DNA of 19,079 nt. Source: Pelagibacteraceae bacterium BACL5 MAG-120820-bin39 (GTDB lineage Bacteria; Pseudomonadota; Alphaproteobacteria; Pelagibacterales; Pelagibacteraceae). The notes under the pieces are model-generated. The model saw only the letters and a program-made list of their open reading frames with translations. It was not told where the DNA came from and did no database searches. Both the position numbers and the translations under genes were made by a program. Of the stretch, positions 1-6,882 are shown one piece after another. Position 1 is the first letter of the stretch, and each line of letters starts with the position of its first letter. The DNA is taken from contig LIBV01000007.1 in the NCBI GenBank assembly GCA_001438335.1, positions 1 through 19,079 on the forward strand, given 5' to 3'.

Positions 1-1
1 A

Positions 2-316
2 GATAATTCAGCTCAGGAGTGGGCAGATGTTGATTTTTGGGGAAATGAATTAACATTACATGCCAGTGAACATAAATTAGACAGCGAAAGACATGACGTT
101 GACATGGGAAATGTCTCAGTACCACATTTTGGAGTTCATTTATCAAGAGCAGATTTTGATAATTTAAAAAAAAGATTAAATGAAAAAGGTGCAAAATATT
201 ATGATGAGCCTTATTTAAGATTTAAGGGTACCAAATATGAGCAAGAAACCTTTTTTATTAAAGATCCTAATGAGAACATATTAGAAATTAAAACCTTAAC
301 TTCTAATTCTAATTAA
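2..316 (+). CDS. VOC/glyoxalase-fold protein, 5' end outside window
   Basis: The frame is open from base 2 and runs 104 codons to TAA at 314-316, so the gene starts before the window; the ATG at 104 is internal, because the upstream residues continue the fold. The visible part contains FWGNELTLHAS, then PHFGVHLS, a region reading YLRFKG, and the C-terminal FFIKDPNENILEIK. The histidines and the last glutamate sit where vicinal-oxygen-chelate proteins place metal ligands. Proteins of this family are usually near 130-145 residues, so roughly 30-40 residues are missing. The family includes glyoxalase I, extradiol dioxygenases and antibiotic-binding proteins; the substrate cannot be told from the fragment. 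It ends 9 bases from the end of the convergent permease gene, with no hairpin terminator between them. Confidence 0.8.
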   Translation, partial: DNSAQEWADVDFWGNELTLHASEHKLDSERHDVDMGNVSVPHFGVHLSRADFDNLKKRLNEKGAKYYDEPYLRFKGTKYEQETFFIKDPNENILEIKTLTSNSN

Positions 317-325
317 ATAACTAGA

Positions 326-1180
326 TTATCTATTTATTCCTCGAAGTCTCTCAGATCTTCTTCTTAAAAGCTCAGCACTTACAAGAATTAATGTAGACAT
401 GATGATCAAACAAGTTGCAACTGCCAGAATAGTTGGACTTAATTGTTCTCTTAATCCAACCCACATTTGAATTGGTATGGTTGTATTTTCTAATCCAGCT
501 AAAAATAATACAACTATGATTTCATCAAATGATGTAACAAAAGCAAATAAAGCTCCAGAGATAACTCCCGGCATAATTAATGGTAATGTTACTTTCATAA
601 AAGTATTAAGTGGATTGCTCCCTAAACTAGCAGCAGCTCTTGTAACACTGTGATCAAATCCTGTAAGTGTAGCAGTTACAGTGATAACGACAAAAGGAGT
701 TCCTAAAATTATGTGAGCTAATATAATTCCAGTATGGGTTGCAGCTAAACCAACTTTAGCCATAAAGAAAAATATTGCTGTACCAGAAATAATCAATGGC
801 ACAATCATTGGAGAAATTAATAAAGCCATAAAAGCTGCTTTATACGGCATGTGTCTACTGCTCAATCCTAATGCAGCAACGGTACCAAGGACAGTGGATC
901 CAATGGTTGCAAAAAAAGCAATTATAAAACTATTTTTAGTTGCAAGACCCCATGGGTTTTTTGTTCCATAAAACATATCTTCGTACCATCTTAAAGAAAA
1001 ACCCTCTGGATCAAGAGCAAGCATCTTTGAAGAAAAGTGTATGTATTGTTCAGCATTAAAAGATAGAGGTATAATTACAAATAGTGGTGCTATTAAATAG
1101 AAAAATACCAATCCACAAAAAATCAAATAAAAGTAGTGCCAAATTCTATAATTGAGTGGTGTATAACTTGGTAATGACAT
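326..1180 (-). CDS. potC: ABC importer permease, PotC type
   Basis: Inner-membrane permease of a spermidine/putrescine-type ABC importer, 284 residues, a normal length for PotC. Hydrophobic segments lie near residues 16-40, 83-105, 114-140, 148-172, 203-225 and 250-270. The cytoplasmic EAA loop that contacts the ATPase is visible at about 181-204 (RAAASLGSNP followed by LPLIMPG). It is the last gene of the minus-strand block and begins 7 bases after the PotB-type permease stops, so the two are co-transcribed. Upstream there is only a weak AGGA. The family transports polyamines in well-studied bacteria, but related importers carry other amines and amino-acid derivatives. The neighbours (DoeA- and EutA-like enzymes) argue for a substrate those enzymes act on, so the pot name refers to family, not proven substrate. 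Confidence 0.88.
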   Translation of the reverse strand: MSLPSYTPLNYRIWHYFYLIFCGLVFFYLIAPLFVIIPLSFNAEQYIHFSSKMLALDPEGFSLRWYEDMFYGTKNPWGLATKNSFIIAFFATIGSTVLGTVAALGLSSRHMPYKAAFMALLISPMIVPLIISGTAIFFFMAKVGLAATHTGIILAHIILGTPFVVITVTATLTGFDHSVTRAAASLGSNPLNTFMKVTLPLIMPGVISGALFAFVTSFDEIIVVLFLAGLENTTIPIQMWVGLREQLSPTILAVATCLIIMSTLILVSAELLRRRSERLRGINR

Positions 1181-1187
1181 ATTTTTT

Positions 1188-2435
1188 TTATCCTAATTTT
1201 ATATTATCTATTCCAACAAGTTTATTATAAATCCAATAAATTACCAAAACTCCAACTAAAAGCATTGTTCCAAGTGCTGAAGCAAAGGCCCAATCTAATG
1301 AACTTTTCATATGATAAGCAATTGTATTACTAATTAAAGAACCACTAGCACCTCCAACTAGAGCTGGTGTAATATAATATCCTATGGCAAGAATAAAAAC
1401 TAATAAGCACCCCGCACCAATTCCAGGAATTGTTAATGGAAAATAAATTTTATAAAAAGAAATTAATGGAGTTCCTCCTAAAGATTTTCCTGCTCTAATT
1501 AAACTTGGAGAAATAGTTTTCATAACACTATAAAGAGGCAAAACCATAAATGGTAAAAGAATTTGTGTCATTGCAACAAATGTACCAATAACATTATACA
1601 TTAACTCTGGTCTATTATCATCAGAGGCTAACCCTAGCCAAACTATAAAATCATTAACAGGACCTTGCTGTTGTAGCAAAACCATCCAACTAGAAGTTCT
1701 TACTAATAACGAAGTCCAAAAGGGTAATAATACGCATATCATCAGCAAATTACTGTATTTTATTGGCAGTGTCGCAAGTAAATGTGAGATTGGATAAGCG
1801 AGAATAAAACAAAAAACTGTCACCCAAAAAGCAACTTTTAATGTTCTCATCCATAAAATTTTATGAATTCGTCGATCTTCTTCCACTTGCACAATTTTTC
1901 CATAATTATCTAAATCTAAGTCCAGACCTTTCAAATATTTTGCATAAGAAAAATTTGGTGCGGTATTTTTAATTGCTACCCAGTATTCAGGATCTTTCCA
2001 TATTTTGTGTGCCTTCATGAACTGCTCTTTATAATTTCCTTGTTCAAAATCTATAATTTTTCTATTAGTACTTTTTAATCCACTACTAAAACCTGATTTT
2101 TCATAATTTAATCTTTGAAATAATTTTCCTGCTTCTTTATTTACTGCTAAAGGATGAAAATCTTTATAAAAAGCTTCATAAACTTCTTCATCAGGTAAAC
2201 TATCGCCATCCCATTTTTCAAGAGCTTTAAAAGTATTTGGCAAAGTTTGAGTAATCATTCGATCATCAACACTTCTAAACAACATATCTCCAATTGGAAA
2301 AACAAAAGTGATTAATAAAAATACGAATAATGGAGCAACAAGAAGTGTTGCTCGTATTTTATTTTTTCTTTCAGCTTTTTTAAGACTTTGCTCTAGAGGA
2401 ATTCCATCAGAAGAAAGTATTTGTTCTTGGCTCAT
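1188..2435 (-). CDS. potB: ABC importer permease, PotB type with large periplasmic loop
   Basis: First permease of the Pot-type importer, 415 residues against about 280-300 for classical PotB. The extra length is a soluble stretch of about 140 residues (roughly 52-195) between the first membrane helix (29-50) and the second (199-220). It is charged and aromatic-rich and predicted to face the periplasm. The transport core is normal, with an EAA-type loop at about 313-338 (RAGKSLGGTP, then YFPLTIPG). From memory of the family, long PotB variants with this loop occur in other Alphaproteobacteria, so this is a subfamily trait rather than a fusion unique to this genome. No Shine-Dalgarno precedes the ATG at 2435. 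A hairpin terminator lies between this gene and the binding-protein gene upstream, so permease message is probably made at a lower level. Confidence 0.88.
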   Translation of the reverse strand: MSQEQILSSDGIPLEQSLKKAERKNKIRATLLVAPLFVFLLITFVFPIGDMLFRSVDDRMITQTLPNTFKALEKWDGDSLPDEEVYEAFYKDFHPLAVNKEAGKLFQRLNYEKSGFSSGLKSTNRKIIDFEQGNYKEQFMKAHKIWKDPEYWVAIKNTAPNFSYAKYLKGLDLDLDNYGKIVQVEEDRRIHKILWMRTLKVAFWVTVFCFILAYPISHLLATLPIKYSNLLMICVLLPFWTSLLVRTSSWMVLLQQQGPVNDFIVWLGLASDDNRPELMYNVIGTFVAMTQILLPFMVLPLYSVMKTISPSLIRAGKSLGGTPLISFYKIYFPLTIPGIGAGCLLVFILAIGYYITPALVGGASGSLISNTIAYHMKSSLDWAFASALGTMLLVGVLVIYWIYNKLVGIDNIKLG

Positions 2436-2451
2436 AATATTTTCTATTTTC

Positions 2452-2488
2452 TAAAAATAAAAAGGGCGGTTAAAAAATCAACCGCCCT
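2452..2488 (-). terminator. Intra-operon intrinsic terminator after binding-protein gene
   Basis: A perfect 9-bp GC-rich stem is formed by AGGGCGGTT (2463-2471) and AACCGCCCT (2480-2488), with an 8-base loop. Read on the minus strand, the stem is followed by TTTTATTTTT, the U tract of a Rho-independent terminator; the plus-strand reading has no such tract. It lies 36 bases after the binding-protein gene and 28 bases before the PotB gene, so it probably lets only part of the transcripts reach the permeases. Confidence 0.85.
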
Positions 2489-2523
2489 AATATTATAATA
2501 AAAATTTAAACTATAAAACTAAA

Positions 2524-3645
2524 TTATAGTCCAGCTTTCATTGCTTCCCATTTTTCTGAAATCTCAGTATCATTATCTGCCCAGAATATCGCATCCATCA
2601 AAATATAAGATTTAGTGTTTTCTGGTGCTGTTGGCATTTGTGGTACCATATTTGTTTTACCATCTTTATACCAAGGCTCTCCAGCTTTTATAATACCAAT
2701 TGAAGAGTTTCTCCAAGGAGCATATGCAATATATTTAGCACTTCCAGCTAACATCTCAGGGCTAGTCATTTCTCTTAGCACTTTCATTGCATTTCCATTA
2801 GAGTAGTTTGGTCCATCTTTTACTAATGTAAAATATTCATAGTCAAGAATTTGTCCATCCCATACTTGCGCGATAGGCGAACCTTCACCAATTTCTGCAT
2901 TAAAAAATCTACCATTCCAACCTGTTGCCATTACTACTTCACCATTAGCTAATAGTTCTGGTGGTTGAGCTCCAGCATTCCAGAATACACATCCACCTTT
3001 TGGATCTGTACATAGTGCTTTGATCTTATCAAAAGCTCTGTTTAATCCTTTTTCAGTTTGAAGTGCTTCATATATGTTAGCTCCACCTTTGCCTGGTTTC
3101 ATCCCATCGGCTGCTAAAGCCATTTCTAAATTACTCATCGCACCTTTATAGATTGATCTTTTTCCAGGAAATTTCTTTGTATCAAAGAAATCTTTGATCG
3201 TTTTTGGAGCAGTTTTTAGATTGTTTGTATTGTATGCATAATTCCATGAGTAAAGAATATTTCCAACTGCACATTTCGAAGGCATGCTAGTGAAGAAATC
3301 TTTACTTGCTGATGTTCCATCTGGTGCAGGCGCGAAATCTTTGTCAAAATCGAATTCATGAAAGATTCCTTCATCACATCCTACGATGGTATCCATTGCA
3401 AATACATCAATGATGTCCCATGTAATTTTTCCGGCTTCTTTTTGAGCTTTAATCTCTGATAATCCACCAGTGTAGTCTACCCAATTTACAGGTATCCCAA
3501 GTTTAGCCGCTGTCGGATCACCATACCCTAATTTTTGTGACTCTGTGTAAGCTCCACCCCAAGACACTACAGTAACTGCAAATGCTGAAGTTGTTACAGA
3601 AAGTACAAAAGAAAGAGCAAGTAATAGTTTACCTAATTTTTTCAT
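2524..3645 (-). CDS. potD: Periplasmic binding protein of Pot-type ABC importer
   Basis: Extracellular solute-binding protein of the PotD-like class, 373 residues. Residues 1-23 form a Sec signal peptide (Lys-rich start, leucine-rich core, cleavage after SAFA), so the mature protein starts VTVVSWGGAY, the usual first beta-strand of this family. Three or four cysteines in the mature part (for example in VGCDEG and SKCAVG) could form periplasmic disulfides. The gene has the strongest ribosome site in the block (GGAGG at 3650-3654, four bases before ATG) and its own likely promoter in the 99-base gap behind it. A terminator follows it. These features point to high expression, as expected for the binding component. 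The substrate is unknown: polyamine is the family default, while the DoeA/EutA neighbours suggest an ectoine-like or other N-acylated amine. Confidence 0.88.
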   Translation of the reverse strand: MKKLGKLLLALSFVLSVTTSAFAVTVVSWGGAYTESQKLGYGDPTAAKLGIPVNWVDYTGGLSEIKAQKEAGKITWDIIDVFAMDTIVGCDEGIFHEFDFDKDFAPAPDGTSASKDFFTSMPSKCAVGNILYSWNYAYNTNNLKTAPKTIKDFFDTKKFPGKRSIYKGAMSNLEMALAADGMKPGKGGANIYEALQTEKGLNRAFDKIKALCTDPKGGCVFWNAGAQPPELLANGEVVMATGWNGRFFNAEIGEGSPIAQVWDGQILDYEYFTLVKDGPNYSNGNAMKVLREMTSPEMLAGSAKYIAYAPWRNSSIGIIKAGEPWYKDGKTNMVPQMPTAPENTKSYILMDAIFWADNDTEISEKWEAMKAGL

Positions 3646-3649
3646 TTTT

Positions 3650-3654
3650 CCTCC
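3650..3654 (-). promoter_or_regulatory. Strong Shine-Dalgarno of binding-protein gene
   Basis: GGAGG on the minus strand, four bases upstream of the ATG at 3645. Most other genes in the window have no recognisable Shine-Dalgarno. A 10-bp palindrome, CGTTTAAACG (3654-3663), touches the site and could be an operator or a small structure controlling access, though this is only inferred. Confidence 0.75.
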
Positions 3655-3678
3655 GTTTAAACGTTTTTATAAAATAAC

Positions 3679-3707
3679 ACTAAAACAATTATCGACATTA
3701 AAGTCAA
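3679..3707 (-). promoter_or_regulatory. Predicted promoter of binding-protein gene
   Basis: On the minus strand, TTGACT (3707-3702) resembles a sigma-70 -35 box. After 17 bases comes TTTAGT (3684-3679), a moderate -10 box. The site sits in the 99-base gap between the ATPase gene and the binding-protein gene, the longest gap in this block, and would give the binding protein its own transcript starting about 25-30 bases before the ATG. Prediction from consensus only. Confidence 0.45.
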
Positions 3708-3744
3708 CAGGTCATTTTTTAACAATTTATGAGGATTTATTTTT

Positions 3745-4836
3745 TTAAATTTGTGGGTCTAAAGCTCTGCAATCGATACTATTCCAACCGATACTTATCT
3801 CGCCACCTAATTTAATATCCATACGACTGGAACTATTTGGAATTTTTAAAATAAACTCTTTATTTCCAAGTAAATCCACTCTTAATCTAGTGTGATCACC
3901 ATGATAAATCACTTCTTCTATTTTACCTTTGTGATGATTATCCATATCTGTTTTTGGATCAATAATGGCTCTTTCAGGTCTAAGGGATACCGTAGTTTTT
4001 TCTCCTTTAGATTTTGCAACAATTGGATTTGCTAAAATTTCCTGGCCTGATTTTAGTTTCACTTTACATTTATCACTAGATGCTTCGGTTATCTCTCCAG
4101 CAAAGGTGTTATTCTCTCCAATAAATTTTGCAACAAACGAATTTACAGGTCTTTCATATAATTCATCAGGACTTGAAAGTTGTTGAACTTTTCCATCATT
4201 GAAAACTGCAATCCTATTCGACATCGTCAAAGCTTCAGTTTGATCATGAGTAACATATACAACAGTTACCCCAATGCTTTCGTGAATATGTTTAATTTCG
4301 TATTGCATATTTTCTCTTAAATTTTTATCTAATGCTCCTAATGGTTCGTCCATTAAAACTAACTTTGGATCAAACACTAAAGATCTTGCTACCGCCACCC
4401 TTTGTTGTTGGCCTCCAGATAATTGCATTGGCATTCTTGCTTCAAACCCTTGAAGTGATACCATTGATAAAGCTTTATCAATTTTTTTATCAGCTTCATC
4501 TTTTGGAATTTTTCTAACTCTCAATGGAAATGCTAAATTTTCATAAACTGTCATGTGTGGAAATAAAGCATAATTCTGGAACACCATCCCAATTCCTCTT
4601 TTATGAGGTGGAATGTTTGAAATGACCTTATCGTCTAAATATATTTGTCCATTTGTTGGAGTTTCAAATCCAGCCAACATCATTAAGCAAGTTGTTTTAC
4701 CGGAACCAGAAGGTCCTAACATAGTTACAAACTCGCCTTCAGCTATATCTAAGTTTAATCCTTTAACAACCAATAATTTACCGTCGTAACTCTTATCAAC
4801 ATTTTCGAATCTGACAAATTGTTCATTTTTGGACAT
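3745..4836 (-). CDS. potA: ABC importer ATPase, PotA type
   Basis: Cytoplasmic ATPase that powers the Pot-type importer, 363 residues, normal for PotA. Walker A is GPSGSGKT at 41-48, the Q-loop is in MVFQNYALFPH near 84-94, the signature is LSGGQQQR at 139-146, and Walker B with the catalytic glutamate is LVLMDEP at 159-165. The switch histidine is in VVYVTHDQTEA. After about residue 235 a C-terminal TOBE-like beta domain follows, including KTTVSLRPE, as in the CUT1/spermidine class. The gene starts 35 bases after the DoeA-like gene stops and has no clear Shine-Dalgarno. Its order (ATPase, binding protein, permease, permease) differs from the potABCD order of E. coli, but is unremarkable for marine Alphaproteobacteria. 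Confidence 0.92.
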   Translation of the reverse strand: MSKNEQFVRFENVDKSYDGKLLVVKGLNLDIAEGEFVTMLGPSGSGKTTCLMMLAGFETPTNGQIYLDDKVISNIPPHKRGIGMVFQNYALFPHMTVYENLAFPLRVRKIPKDEADKKIDKALSMVSLQGFEARMPMQLSGGQQQRVAVARSLVFDPKLVLMDEPLGALDKNLRENMQYEIKHIHESIGVTVVYVTHDQTEALTMSNRIAVFNDGKVQQLSSPDELYERPVNSFVAKFIGENNTFAGEITEASSDKCKVKLKSGQEILANPIVAKSKGEKTTVSLRPERAIIDPKTDMDNHHKGKIEEVIYHGDHTRLRVDLLGNKEFILKIPNSSSRMDIKLGGEISIGWNSIDCRALDPQI

Positions 4837-4871
4837 CGCAGTTTAAAACATTTGTTTTGTTGATAATCAAG

Positions 4872-6041
4872 TTAATTTTTAATATGTAAATCCTTACTTA
4901 GATTGCAAAATAACTCACTGCCAGTTTCAGTTACCCTGATCGCTTCAGAGGCTTCTACTCCCCATCCACCAAATTGCATTACCGCAATCATATGAAAAGT
5001 TACATTAGGATGTAAAACAGTCATATCACCCTTAGATATATTTAAAGTATGTTCACCCCAATCAGGTGGATAACCAATGCCAATTGAATAGCCAGTTCTT
5101 GAGGTTTTCTCGATACCATATTTGTCTAAAACCTTCCAAAATGCTTGGGCCACATCATTAGCAGTATTACCAGATTTTACAGCATCCACACCTGCCATCA
5201 GTGCTTCATTAGTTTTTTTCATTGTATCAATTTTAAGTTGATCAGGTTTACCCAGTAACACTGTTCGCGCCATTGGACAGTGATATCTTTTGTGAGAACC
5301 AGAAATTTCTATAATAGTGGCTTCTCCTTCAACAAATTTGTCATCTGTCCAAGTTAAATGCGAAGCAGAAGTTCCCTCACCTGTAGGTAATAATGGGACT
5401 ATTGCGGAATATTCTCCACCAAATTCTGACGTTCCCTTAGTTAATGCTGATTGAATTTCTGCAATCGCATCACACTGTCTGACACCAGGATTAATAACTT
5501 CAAATGCTTTTTTCATTGCTGCTTGGGTAATTTTTGCAGCCGCTTTCATATAATTAATTTCGGCATCAGATTTTACAACTCTGACCCAGTTTACTAATCT
5601 TTCGCAGTCAACCAGTTTTGCATTGGGTAAACCACTTTTAATTTTTTCATAGCAGTAGGCAGTGAAATAATGAGTATCCATTTCAAGACCAATTGAAAGT
5701 TTGTCCCATTTTTTCTCTTTCACAAGATCTACTAAAGCATCATAAGGGTGCAAAGGCCAAGTATGTATATACTTTTCATCATAAACAAAAATATTCTCAT
5801 CTTTTAAATAAGTTTTTATATAAGCACCACCAGCATCTTGTGCTCTTACAAAACAAATAGGTTCATCAGCATCCACATGAACAATTACACATTGGGCATA
5901 ATAAAATGACCAAGCATCATAGCCTGTTAGATAATTCATGTTTGAAGTGTCTTGTGATATTAATAAATCAATACCTTTTTCTCGCATTGATTTTTTAACT
6001 TTATTTAATCTTTGTTGGTATTCTTCTTTTGTAAATAGCAT
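4872..6041 (-). CDS. doeA: M24-family hydrolase, ectoine hydrolase DoeA/EutD type
   Basis: A 389-residue 'pita-bread' protein of the creatinase/Xaa-Pro peptidase family. Residues 1-155 form the creatinase-like N-domain (SNMNYLTGYDAWSFYYAQ at about 33-50) and 160-389 the catalytic fold. The C-terminal signatures HLTWTDD (228-234), GYSIGIGYPPDWGEHT (317-332) and TFHMI (348-352) match, from memory, the ectoine hydrolase DoeA/EutD group. That group opens the ectoine ring to N-acetyl-diaminobutyrate. Most of the five metal ligands of classical M24 peptidases are absent (see findings), as in non-metal members such as creatinase. The start is 2 bases after the EutA-like gene stops, so translation is probably coupled. 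No DoeB-type deacetylase, needed for the next step, is in the window, so a related cyclic or acylated amine is also possible. Family assignment is firm; substrate is not. Confidence 0.75.
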   Translation of the reverse strand: MLFTKEEYQQRLNKVKKSMREKGIDLLISQDTSNMNYLTGYDAWSFYYAQCVIVHVDADEPICFVRAQDAGGAYIKTYLKDENIFVYDEKYIHTWPLHPYDALVDLVKEKKWDKLSIGLEMDTHYFTAYCYEKIKSGLPNAKLVDCERLVNWVRVVKSDAEINYMKAAAKITQAAMKKAFEVINPGVRQCDAIAEIQSALTKGTSEFGGEYSAIVPLLPTGEGTSASHLTWTDDKFVEGEATIIEISGSHKRYHCPMARTVLLGKPDQLKIDTMKKTNEALMAGVDAVKSGNTANDVAQAFWKVLDKYGIEKTSRTGYSIGIGYPPDWGEHTLNISKGDMTVLHPNVTFHMIAVMQFGGWGVEASEAIRVTETGSELFCNLSKDLHIKN

Positions 6042-6043
6042 AA

Positions 6044-6790
6044 TTATTTTTCTAAAAATAATTTTCCATATCCTTGTATTTTATCTTTTCTACCCAAAGT
6101 TCTTAAAGTATCCCAAATTAAAACTTGATTGCTCGATAAGACAATCTTATTTAATTTATCTTCAAGTCTTTTTATAATATTCAAAGCTGGTAAATTTGTA
6201 CACGAAATAAAAAGAGCCTCAGCCTCATCTAAATTCATATTTAACATGGTCTCATAAAGATATTCAGGATCTACTTTTGCAATGTCAGTATCTGTATCAA
6301 TATCAAAGTATGCATTTGAAGTAATTGTAAAGCCTTCTTTAATAAAATATTTAGCAACATCCTCATTTAAACTCTTACTATATGGAGTGAACAAAGATAA
6401 TTTAGTTATGTTATTTTTTTTTAAGGCATTAATTGCGGCTGTACTTGGGGTAGTAACCATCACTTCTGGTTTGGCTTTGTTAATTTTTTCTTTAATTGAT
6501 TGATATCCAGCAGCAATAGTTCCTGATGTGCATCCATAAACAACACAATCTAATTTTTCGTTAGGTAAAATATCATCAGCAACATTAGTAATATCTTCCG
6601 ACATCTTAATTAAGTTCTCAGTGGTAAGTGGGTGATAACAATGAATTCGATTAACAAATAAATCAATATTCAAACCTTTGGTTATGCTTAAAAAATCTTT
6701 TTCAATCATAAAATCTGTAGCTAAAGCAATCAACCCAACTTTTTGAATGTTGGAATTATTTAGTTTTGGTTCTATTTTTACTGAGTGCAT
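6044..6790 (-). CDS. eutA: Asp/Glu racemase-superfamily protein, EutA/maleate isomerase type
   Basis: A 248-residue protein of the Asp/Glu racemase, arylmalonate decarboxylase and maleate isomerase superfamily. The two catalytic cysteines are in place: C87 in YGCTSGT and C197 in ISCTNLPAL. The N-terminal segment VGLIALATDFMIEKDF and the STAAINAL segment near 116-123 are typical. In rhizobial ectoine operons a protein of this type (EutA) accompanies EutD. Here it directly precedes the DoeA/EutD-like gene with a 2-base gap, which supports that pairing. Its chemical role in ectoine use is not settled in the literature I know; an isomerase or racemase step is likely. It is the first gene of the minus-strand block, with a TATAAT box about 33 bases upstream and no Shine-Dalgarno. 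A plain maleate isomerase remains possible. Confidence 0.72.
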   Translation of the reverse strand: MHSVKIEPKLNNSNIQKVGLIALATDFMIEKDFLSITKGLNIDLFVNRIHCYHPLTTENLIKMSEDITNVADDILPNEKLDCVVYGCTSGTIAAGYQSIKEKINKAKPEVMVTTPSTAAINALKKNNITKLSLFTPYSKSLNEDVAKYFIKEGFTITSNAYFDIDTDTDIAKVDPEYLYETMLNMNLDEAEALFISCTNLPALNIIKRLEDKLNKIVLSSNQVLIWDTLRTLGRKDKIQGYGKLFLEK

Positions 6791-6822
6791 TTTTATTAAT
6801 TAAATATATCATATCTACTTAA

Positions 6823-6830
6823 ATTATACT
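6823..6830. promoter_or_regulatory. Overlapping divergent -10 boxes between eutA-like and dehydrogenase genes
   Basis: The 92-base divergent gap (6791-6882) contains TATAAT on the minus strand (6828-6823) and TATACT on the plus strand (6825-6830), overlapping by four bases. Neither has a convincing -35 box. If both are used, polymerase can serve only one direction at a time, linking expression of the two blocks. In such AT-rich DNA chance matches are common, so confidence is modest. Confidence 0.35.
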
Positions 6831-6870
6831 TTTCATTAAATTTAAGAATAGGATTATTAAAATTTATATT

Positions 6871-6877
6871 AAAGGAG
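6871..6877 (+). promoter_or_regulatory. Shine-Dalgarno of dehydrogenase gene
   Basis: AAAGGAG lies five bases before the ATG at 6883 and fixes that start. It is one of only three clear Shine-Dalgarno sites noticed in the window. Confidence 0.75.
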
Positions 6878-6882
6878 AAACA

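Noticed and set aside
104..316. A 70-residue gene starting at ATG 104
   Set aside because: The frame continues upstream to the window edge with residues that complete the VOC fold, so 104 is an internal methionine.
1188..2435. The long PotB-type permease as a recent gene fusion or assembly error
   Set aside because: The frame is continuous, base composition is uniform, and long PotB variants with this loop are, to my knowledge, found in other Alphaproteobacteria.
326..4836. Naming the Pot-type importer a proven polyamine transporter
   Set aside because: Family membership is clear, but substrate range in this family is wide and the enzyme genes upstream do not act on free polyamines.
4845..4858. 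AAAACA/TGTTTT inverted repeat between the hydrolase and the ATPase gene
   Set aside because: It is short and AT-only with a 2-base loop; such repeats are frequent by chance in this DNA and it has no terminator or promoter context.
4872..6790. A full ectoine degradation operon
   Set aside because: Only the EutA-like and DoeA-like genes are present. No deacetylase, diaminobutyrate transaminase or known ectoine importer is in the window, so the substrate is left open.
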